Shown: one piece after another, positions 1 to 4,158 of the stretch
How positions within the stretch are numbered: position 1 is the stretch's first letter
How the letters are laid out: each line of letters starts with the position of its first letter
Source of the DNA: Legionellales bacterium
Lineage (GTDB): Bacteria; Pseudomonadota; Gammaproteobacteria; Eutrophobiales; Eutrophobiaceae
Assembly: GCA_002721165.1 (NCBI GenBank)
Contig: PBJS01000019.1
Location: 17,214-22,603, forward strand
Length of the DNA stretch: 5,390 nt
Reading direction: 5' to 3'
Made by a program: the position numbers and the translations under genes
The notes under the pieces: generated by a model
Told to the model about the DNA's origin: nothing
Seen by the model: only the letters and a program-made list of their open reading frames with translations
Database searches by the model: none

Positions 1-679
1 ATATATGATGGCTAATAATTTTAGATATTCAAAGACTTTACTTAATTTTTGTCTTGAACGATCAATTCCTTTTGTCTATGCCTCTAGCGCATCTGTTTAT
101 GGTACATGCACAAATTTTAGTGAGAGAAGAAAAAATGAAGGGCCTCTCAATATATATGGATACTCGAAATGGTTGTTTGATCAATATGTTCGAAGTCTAG
201 AGAAGAAAATTAAATCACAAGTAGTAGGTCTTCGATATTTTAATGTTTTTGGGCCCAGAGAGGCTCACAAAAATAATATGGCAAGTGTTGTTTATCATTT
301 TAATAACCAAATAAATGAAACAGATCAGGTGCAGTTATTCTCAGGAAGTCATGGCTATGATGATGGGGAACAATGCAGAGACTTTATATTTGTTGATGAT
401 ATTATTGATATGAATTTATGGATGATGAACAATCCTAACATTTCTGGAATTTATAATGCAGGTACAGGGGTAGCTCATAGTTTTAATGAGATTGCGAATA
501 CTGTAATAAAAAGCCGTAAAAAGGGAAAAATTAAATATATACCATTCCCAAAGGAACTAGAAGAATGTTATCAAAGTTTTACCCAAGCAAATCTCAAAAA
601 CTTACGTTCAGTTGGCTATAAAAAAGAATTTACTTCATTAAGTAAAGGGGTCAACGCTTATCTTGATGAAATTTGTTGA
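1..679 (+). CDS. hldD: ADP-L-glycero-D-manno-heptose 6-epimerase, 5'-truncated by the window edge
   Basis: This cytoplasmic NADP-dependent short-chain dehydrogenase/reductase converts ADP-D-glycero-manno-heptose to ADP-L-glycero-manno-heptose, the heptose donor for the LPS inner core. The frame is open to the left edge. The 224 residues counted from the ATG at position 5 match the E. coli enzyme from about residue 90, so that ATG is an internal Met and roughly 90 N-terminal residues, including the GxxGxxG nucleotide-binding loop, lie outside the window. Counting from that Met, the catalytic features visible are the serine of YASSA (S27), the YGYSK motif (Y51 and K55), and the second essential lysine in GPREAHK (K89). 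The motif RYFNVFGPRE and the C-terminal IPFP and FTQANL blocks are also present. An insertion before RDFIFVDD (about residues 114-124, with DGEQ) is absent from the E. coli form and typical of the longer HldD variant. waaA follows 38 bp later on the same strand, fitting an LPS-core operon. The family assignment is secure. Confidence 0.95.
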   Translation, partial: YMMANNFRYSKTLLNFCLERSIPFVYASSASVYGTCTNFSERRKNEGPLNIYGYSKWLFDQYVRSLEKKIKSQVVGLRYFNVFGPREAHKNNMASVVYHFNNQINETDQVQLFSGSHGYDDGEQCRDFIFVDDIIDMNLWMMNNPNISGIYNAGTGVAHSFNEIANTVIKSRKKGKIKYIPFPKELEECYQSFTQANLKNLRSVGYKKEFTSLSKGVNAYLDEIC

Positions 680-717
680 ATCAATTTGTATTTAATAACT
701 ATATTATTTAAATTTAA

Positions 718-1986
718 TTGCTATATTTTTACACAGCCACTATATATTTTTTAGTACCATTTATCCTGATAAGGCTATTATTGGTAAGTTTCAAATATCC
801 GTCATATAGAAAAAAGTGGTATGAGAGATTTGGTTTTATAAGTTGGAAAAAAACAAATCATCCGATCATTTGGCTGCATGCTGTTTCAGTTGGCGAGGTA
901 AATGCTTCAAAACCGATAGTTAAACTTCTTTTAAAGAAATATAAACATTATAAAATTATCATAACAACGGTTACTCCGACAGGAGCAGAGACTGTTATAC
1001 AACAGTATGGTGATAATGTTTCTAATTTTTATCTACCCTATGACATACCTTTTTGTGTAAAGAAGTTTATAAGGACAATCAACCCAAGTATTTTAATAAC
1101 GATGGAAACAGAGATATGGCCAAATTTATATCAAGCTTGCCAACTATCTAAGATTCCAATATTTATAGTGAATGCAAGATTGAGTCAGAAGTCGATGCGG
1201 GGTTACCAAATTTTCTCGAGATTAATTGCTAATACGCTTAAGTCAGTTGATGTAATTGCAGCACAGACCCAAGCAGATGCAGATCGTTTTATTTCTTTAG
1301 GGGCAATAAATAAGACTGTTTCTGTAGCTGGAAATTTAAAGTTTGATGTTGATATTCCCCAAAGTCTCAAGGAGGAAGCTGAGCCAATCAGACATAATTT
1401 TTCAGTTAATCGCCCAATATGGATGGCAGGTAGCACTCATGAAGGAGAAGAAGAATTTATTCTAAAAGCTCACAGAAGAATTCTATCTGATTACCCTAAA
1501 GCAATCTTAATACTAGCGCCAAGACATCCAGAAAGAGCAGATAAAGTTTTTGCGTTGTGTAAAAAAAATGGTTTTCATACTACAAGACGATCAGAAGAAA
1601 AAATATTCAATGACCAGCATAACGTTTTTTTGCTGGATACATTAGGAGAGCTTCAATTATATTATGCAGCATCAGAAATTGCTTTTGTAGGAGGAAGCCT
1701 TGTCAACACCGGAGGACAAAACATGCTTGAGCCCGCTGCTTTGAACCTACCCTTGATTACAGGTCCTTATACACATAATTTTAGTGAAATTAGAGAGCTT
1801 TTATTACAAAAGGGCGCATTATTGATAGCTCAAAATGAAAAAGAATTGTCAGATAAGGTGATAGGTTTGTTGAGTGATGCTAATCTTAGGAATAATATGG
1901 GCGAACGTGGAGAAGCTGTTATTGAAGCTAATAGAGGATCATCTAAAAAAACGTTTAAATTAATAGAGAAATATTTGAACAACTGA
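718..1986 (+). CDS. waaA: 3-deoxy-D-manno-octulosonic acid (Kdo) transferase
   Basis: This inner-membrane, cytoplasm-facing GT30 glycosyltransferase transfers Kdo from CMP-Kdo to the lipid A precursor. The product has 422 residues, against about 425 in E. coli, and is complete. Residues 5-24 form a hydrophobic N-terminal membrane anchor, followed by YRKKWYERFGF (30-40). HAVSVGE ends at E60, the equivalent of the catalytic base Glu31 of the Aquifex enzyme. Further family blocks are VTPTGAE (86-92), METEIWPN (130-137), STHEGEE (240-246), APRHPER (268-274), GGS (326-328) and GGQNMLEPAAL (333-343). The start is unusual. The TTG at 718 directly follows an in-frame TAA at 715-717, there is no ATG or GTG downstream before essential sequence, and no Shine-Dalgarno sequence is evident in the AT-rich 38-bp gap after hldD. 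The N-terminus it gives (MLYFYTATIY) lines up with the E. coli protein, so TTG is the best choice. Whether the gene makes mono- or bifunctional Kdo additions cannot be read from sequence. Confidence 0.95.
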   Translation: MLYFYTATIYFLVPFILIRLLLVSFKYPSYRKKWYERFGFISWKKTNHPIIWLHAVSVGEVNASKPIVKLLLKKYKHYKIIITTVTPTGAETVIQQYGDNVSNFYLPYDIPFCVKKFIRTINPSILITMETEIWPNLYQACQLSKIPIFIVNARLSQKSMRGYQIFSRLIANTLKSVDVIAAQTQADADRFISLGAINKTVSVAGNLKFDVDIPQSLKEEAEPIRHNFSVNRPIWMAGSTHEGEEEFILKAHRRILSDYPKAILILAPRHPERADKVFALCKKNGFHTTRRSEEKIFNDQHNVFLLDTLGELQLYYAASEIAFVGGSLVNTGGQNMLEPAALNLPLITGPYTHNFSEIRELLLQKGALLIAQNEKELSDKVIGLLSDANLRNNMGERGEAVIEANRGSSKKTFKLIEKYLNN

Positions 1987-2004
1987 AAATTTTTTAACTT
2001 AAAT

Positions 2005-2027
2005 ATGAACTTATTGACCTAGTTCAT
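2005..2027. promoter_or_regulatory. Inverted repeat downstream of waaA (weak terminator or operator)
   Basis: ATGAACT (2005-2011) is perfectly complementary to AGTTCAT (2021-2027) across a 9-nt loop, with AAAT before it and TTTT after it. It lies 18 bp past the waaA stop and could be a weak intrinsic terminator, although each arm has only two G/C pairs. The loop and the start of the right side contain TTGACC (2014-2019), a fair -35 element for the gene starting at 2094. The best -10 candidates downstream are poor (TAAGTA at 2039-2044, 19-bp spacer). An operator overlapping a promoter is therefore the other reading. Neither is certain. Confidence 0.35.
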
Positions 2028-2093
2028 TTTCTAAAACCTAAGTAAATTTAAAGAATAGTAAAGAATTAAGACATACTTAAGGAGTAATACAGA

Positions 2094-2498
2094 ATGAGAA
2101 AAGCAACAATTTGTCTGGCTATTTTTCTTTTAAATATAACGCCGGCTATCGCTATTGATGTCATTGAAGTTGATAAAAAAAATGAATTTCCAACTGAAGT
2201 AACTGTACGTTACGTACTTGATTGTATGACGACTTTAGGTGGGCAAAATGAACAAAATTTATATACTTGCGCATGTCGTTACGATGCAATTAGAACAGGT
2301 ATGACGTTTGAACATTATGAAGATGGTATTACCTATGAGAGAAATAGAGCTATGCCTGGTGAAAAAGGTGGATTCTTTAGGGATAACGAACGTGGCGAGG
2401 AATTTTACAACGTACTCCTTAAAGTAAGAGAGAAAGCTGATTCTTCCTGTATTGTTGTCAAACAAGTAAAGCGAATAAAGCCTACAAGTAAAAATTAG
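2094..2498 (+). CDS. Secreted four-cysteine protein of unknown function
   Basis: I do not recognise the family. The 134-residue product starts at an ATG with AAGGAG at 2079-2084, 9 nt upstream, which is a clear ribosome site. Residues 1-20 look like a Sec signal peptide (basic MRK, hydrophobic core, cleavage after the AIA at 18-20), so it is probably periplasmic. The mature part is about 114 residues, with cysteines at 44, 59, 61 and 119. The middle pair forms the compact CAC motif in YTCACRYDA. Four cysteines could make two disulfides or bind a metal. No haem CxxCH motif, lipobox or membrane segment is present. The C-terminus is basic (KQVKRIKPTSK). It stands alone, 107 bp after waaA and convergent with the SoxYZ-like gene, and shares the terminator at 2522-2557. 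Its proximity to periplasmic methanol-oxidation genes hints at a shared compartment but does not prove a shared role. Coding status is well supported; function is unknown. Confidence 0.85.
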   Translation: MRKATICLAIFLLNITPAIAIDVIEVDKKNEFPTEVTVRYVLDCMTTLGGQNEQNLYTCACRYDAIRTGMTFEHYEDGITYERNRAMPGEKGGFFRDNERGEEFYNVLLKVREKADSSCIVVKQVKRIKPTSKN

Positions 2499-2521
2499 AT
2501 AAACTCTTTTAAATTTGTAAT

Positions 2522-2557
2522 AAAAAAAAAGAAAACCAACAGGCTTTCTTTTTTTTT
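2522..2557. terminator. Bidirectional Rho-independent terminator between convergent genes
   Basis: The left arm is nine A residues, then GAAA, a mismatched A and CC (2522-2537). The right arm is GG, C, TTTC and nine T residues (2542-2557). They pair perfectly except for one A/C mismatch, around the loop AACA (2538-2541). The A-tract on one side and T-tract on the other give each strand a hairpin followed by a U-run, so it can end both the + strand gene finishing at 2498 and the - strand gene finishing at 2574. A further T-run at 2562-2567 reinforces the + direction. Confidence 0.85.
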
Positions 2558-2573
2558 GGTCTTTTTTAAATTG

Positions 2574-3434
2574 CTAAGAGTCTAGTGATACTTGATGAGA
2601 TCCGCTGAATTCGTTCCTCTTTGTATCAGTCCCATTTACTAACATAGTACCTTCTTTTTCGGGCACAAAGTAAAAACGTAAGGCAGGGTCCATACTAACA
2701 GAGAATGTCAGTGAAGCCTTTACAATCAGTTTATCGTTGTAAGTAATTTCGATAGCGTTAACAAAGTGAGCCGGAGGCCGAACTCTCGAACCAATTTTTA
2801 ATGGTGCCATTCCTGTAATATTAGGATGACGTATTTTTAATTGCATTAAGTTTGGTTTGCCGAGAATTAAATCACCCATTACTCTCATTCTCATTTTTCC
2901 AAGTAGTTTTATTGATTCTTCACTGCCAGGTGGCGGAGGAGCAGAACAAGCTCCTTTCGCTTTAATAAAAGATTTTTCCATGTAAAGTTCACCCGTATTT
3001 AGTTCAGCAATTGCACGTACGTAATTATGAGCATCAACACGTATACGCATCGCTAAATCAGCCTTGCCACTGTCTGGGGTGAATTCAAAGGCTCCGACTA
3101 ATGGAATTGGATTCTTATCAACGAAAATATGAATCTTCTTAATGTAGAGTTCATTTGTTTGTGGAATTTTGGTGTGAACTGATATTGGAACAACTGTTGC
3201 GTCTTCAGCCAAAATAGGTACTTTCAGCTCAAGAATATTTTGTTCTACGCCTTCAATGATTTTTCTATCTTGAAAGAACTGTTGCCTGATATTTTTTTCC
3301 CAAGCCTTATCTGATAAATTCTGTCTCCATTCAGCTGTATCTCCAGTTGGCCGAAGATTCTCTGTTGTATCGGCTTGCGCAATTGACGCAATTAGCAATC
3401 CAAAAACGAATCCAATATTTTGTATATTCAGCAT
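2574..3434 (-). CDS. Quinoprotein dehydrogenase-associated SoxYZ-like carrier protein
   Basis: The 286-residue product is a fusion of SoxY-like and SoxZ-like domains, matching the family annotated as quinoprotein dehydrogenase-associated SoxYZ-like carrier. In sulfur oxidisers, SoxY carries sulfur intermediates on a cysteine and SoxZ is its partner. The substrate of the methylotroph fusion is not established. Residues 1-21 form a signal peptide (cleavage after AQA at 19-21), so it is periplasmic. The SoxY-like part spans about residues 40-165 and the SoxZ-like part about 175-286, the latter with IRHPNITGM (201-209), resembling the SoxZ HPMETG block. The only cysteine is C163, in KGACSAPPPPG, at the junction where the SoxY swinging arm would end. 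The usual GGCGG tail is replaced by this Cys and a proline-rich linker. GAGG (3445-3448 on the complement) lies 10 nt before the ATG. It is transcribed divergently from xoxF across a 724-bp gap. The family call is strong; the role is inferred. Confidence 0.88.
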   Translation of the reverse strand: MLNIQNIGFVFGLLIASIAQADTTENLRPTGDTAEWRQNLSDKAWEKNIRQQFFQDRKIIEGVEQNILELKVPILAEDATVVPISVHTKIPQTNELYIKKIHIFVDKNPIPLVGAFEFTPDSGKADLAMRIRVDAHNYVRAIAELNTGELYMEKSFIKAKGACSAPPPPGSEESIKLLGKMRMRVMGDLILGKPNLMQLKIRHPNITGMAPLKIGSRVRPPAHFVNAIEITYNDKLIVKASLTFSVSMDPALRFYFVPEKEGTMLVNGTDTKRNEFSGSHQVSLDS

Positions 3435-3585
3435 CTATAAATTTCCTCATTTTGCTACTGAAAAGCCATTTTCATTAATTCCTGGTTTTTTCATTTTAGA
3501 CGAAAATATACCAAAAATATGCCTTTATTTGCCGGTTTTGCTAGATATCCGGCTGTTTGGTGCATTTGTATAGGAAATCATGAAA

Positions 3586-3614
3586 TTGTTCATAAATGCT
3601 TGTACAGATACTGT
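3586..3614 (+). promoter_or_regulatory. Possible sigma-70-like promoter for the candidate RNA
   Basis: TTGTTC (3586-3591) and TACTGT (3609-3614) are separated by 17 bp, each matching three of six consensus positions. They would place a transcription start near 3621, exactly at the 5' edge of the complementary segment that opens the candidate structured RNA. The match is weak and the coincidence with that edge is the main reason to list it. The -10 overlaps the small ACAG/CTGT palindrome. Confidence 0.25.
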
Positions 3615-3621
3615 CTAAGAC

Positions 3622-3746
3622 CCTGATTTTTTAGATTAAAAAGCTTCTTGCAAGGGGTAGGAAAATCTCCTACACTCGGTCCTGTAGTCCAAGGTTGTGA
3701 GACCGAAAATAGTGAAAATCAGGATGAAACAACTAATACTCACAAC
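3622..3746 (+). ncRNA. Candidate structured RNA: three-way junction with possible pseudoknot
   Basis: Read as + strand RNA, four complementary pairs nest coherently. The closing stem P1 pairs CCTGATTTT (3622-3630) with AAAATCAGG (3715-3723), 9 bp. Hairpin P2 pairs GTAGGA (3657-3662) with TCCTAC (3668-3673) around a 5-nt loop. Stem P3 pairs TCGGTC (3676-3681) with GACCGA (3701-3706), only 2 nt after P2. In the P3 loop, GTTGTGA (3694-3700) is complementary to TCACAAC (3740-3746), 17 nt beyond P1, which would form a pseudoknot. Two extra G-U pairs (3631/3714 and 3693/3747) exist only on the + strand, slightly favouring that sense. I do not recognise a known riboswitch core: the cobalamin, TPP, SAM and glycine signatures I looked for are absent. 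It could be a small RNA or part of a long xoxF leader. All evidence is base complementarity in one sequence, so chance is a live alternative. Confidence 0.35.
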
Positions 3747-3760
3747 TGATAAAAATAGAA

Positions 3761-3788
3761 ATTGTTAGTCGTAACATAACTTAACAAT
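3761..3788. repeat. Inverted repeat ATTGTTA...TAACAAT
   Basis: ATTGTTA (3761-3767) and TAACAAT (3782-3788) are perfectly complementary across 14 nt. An inner half-site, TAACA (3772-3776), also pairs with TGTTA (3763-3767) across 4 nt, giving three half-sites of one type. The same 8-mer TTGTTAGT recurs at 4101-4108. It could be a regulator binding site. The - strand hairpin is followed by a T-rich run, but its stem is too AT-rich for a confident terminator. Confidence 0.4.
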
Positions 3789-3817
3789 AAAAAACTATTT
3801 GATGTAGTTTCAACTAT

Positions 3818-3848
3818 GCATACGATAAAAATAAACAGTATGCTTTTT
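3818..3848 (+). terminator. Possible Rho-independent terminator after the candidate RNA
   Basis: GCATAC (3818-3823) pairs perfectly with GTATGC (3838-3843), and five T residues follow at once (3844-3848). The shape is that of an intrinsic terminator, but the 14-nt loop is long and the stem short. If active, it would end a + strand transcript of about 230 nt that began near 3621, well before xoxF, making the upstream element a separate small RNA or an attenuated leader. Confidence 0.35.
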
Positions 3849-3954
3849 GATTCTTCATTGATTGAACTATAAGGGAATATCCTGATTTCATACAAATGGG
3901 TAAATTTAGGATTATAAAAAAAACAAACATGCGACTGATTGCAAATAAACTACG

Positions 3955-3966
3955 TTGGCTTGCCAA
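3955..3966. promoter_or_regulatory. Palindrome TTGGC-TT-GCCAA, possible operator
   Basis: TTGGC (3955-3959) and GCCAA (3962-3966) form a perfect dyad with a 2-bp centre, about 190 bp upstream of xoxF. It is one of the few G/C-bearing palindromes in this AT-rich gap. A TTGCCA at 3960-3965 overlaps it and resembles a -35 element, but TATATT (3987-3992) is 21 bp away, too far for an ideal promoter. A transcription-factor site is plausible, with no identified regulator. Confidence 0.3.
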
Positions 3967-4079
3967 AACACACTCTGTGCATGTTTTATATTTCTTATTT
4001 TTAATACCCCGTCCCATCTACGTTCAATCTAAACTTTCTTATTCACACTTACCGGTTTTTAAAACTTAGTAGCGCTTAA

Positions 4080-4123
4080 TGATCTCTAGGTGCTATTGGG
4101 TTGTTAGTAACAAGAAGAGATCA
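4080..4123 (+). promoter_or_regulatory. Inverted repeat in the presumed xoxF leader enclosing a TTGTTA-G-TAACAA palindrome
   Basis: TGATCTCT (4080-4087) is perfectly complementary to AGAGATCA (4116-4123). Inside lies TTGTTA-G-TAACAA (4101-4113), which on RNA could fold as a 5-bp stem with a 3-nt loop, stacked near the outer 8-bp stem. The structure ends 23 nt before the xoxF ribosome site. It may be a leader hairpin affecting stability or translation, or a DNA operator. The inner palindrome repeats the sequence type at 3761-3788. Confidence 0.4.
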
Positions 4124-4146
4124 CACATGACAATAATCTATTTATA

Positions 4147-4157
4147 GAGGAGGAGGT
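4147..4157 (+). promoter_or_regulatory. Very strong ribosome binding site of xoxF
   Basis: The stretch GAGGAGGAGGT ends one base before the xoxF ATG spacer. It offers overlapping anti-Shine-Dalgarno matches, with AGGAGG at 4148-4153 spaced 5 nt from the start. It fixes the start codon at 4159 and suggests high expression, as expected for a methanol dehydrogenase. Confidence 0.85.
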
Positions 4158-4158
4158 C

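Larger units (their letters stand above)
3435..4158. other. Long divergent intergenic region, no convincing gene
   Basis: These 724 bp separate the SoxYZ-like gene (- strand) from xoxF (+ strand). I find no open frame with both a ribosome site and protein-like composition. The longest, 67 codons on the complement at 3814-4017, lacks a Shine-Dalgarno sequence. The region is AT-rich but dense in inverted repeats. Those annotated separately lie at 3622-3746, 3761-3788, 3818-3848, 3955-3966 and 4080-4123. Minor ones are GCCGG/CCGGC (3531-3535/3549-3553) inside CCAAA/TTTGG (3511-3515/3556-3560), ATGAA/TTCAT (3580-3584/3589-3593), ACAG/CTGT (3604-3607/3611-3614), AAACTA/TAGTTT (3792-3797/3805-3810) and CACA/TGTG (3969-3972/3976-3979). 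No consensus promoter for the - strand gene stands out. The + strand has TTCACA at 4042-4047, a good -35 element, with only a poor -10 (CTTAGT, 4065-4070). The length is unusual for a bacterial promoter region and suggests heavy regulation or an RNA gene. Confidence 0.75.

Noticed and set aside
1203..1436. 77-codon open frame on the complement
   Set aside because: It lies wholly inside waaA, whose protein is conserved across this stretch.
2259..2465. 68-codon open frame on the complement
   Set aside because: It is antisense to the secreted four-cysteine gene, which has the signal peptide and ribosome site.
3501..3711. Direct repeat of the 8-mer CGAAAATA (3501-3508 and 3704-3711)
   Set aside because: Short and AT-rich; expected by chance in a region of this length.
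3724..3768. 14-codon + strand frame starting MKQLIL, considered as a pqqA-like or leader peptide
   Set aside because: It lacks the Glu and Tyr of PqqA and has no properly spaced ribosome site; the preceding AGG abuts the ATG.
3816..3872. 18-codon + strand frame
   Set aside because: No ribosome site and no recognisable features; it overlaps the terminator-like hairpin.
3814..4017. 67-codon open frame on the complement in the intergenic region
   Set aside because: No Shine-Dalgarno sequence precedes its ATG, the composition is not convincing, and its start region overlaps no sensible operon. A hydrophobic stretch alone is common in AT-rich DNA.
3435..4158. Insertion sequence remnant, CRISPR array or tRNA
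   Set aside because: No transposase fragment, paired terminal repeats with target duplication, regularly spaced repeats or tRNA-like arms were seen.
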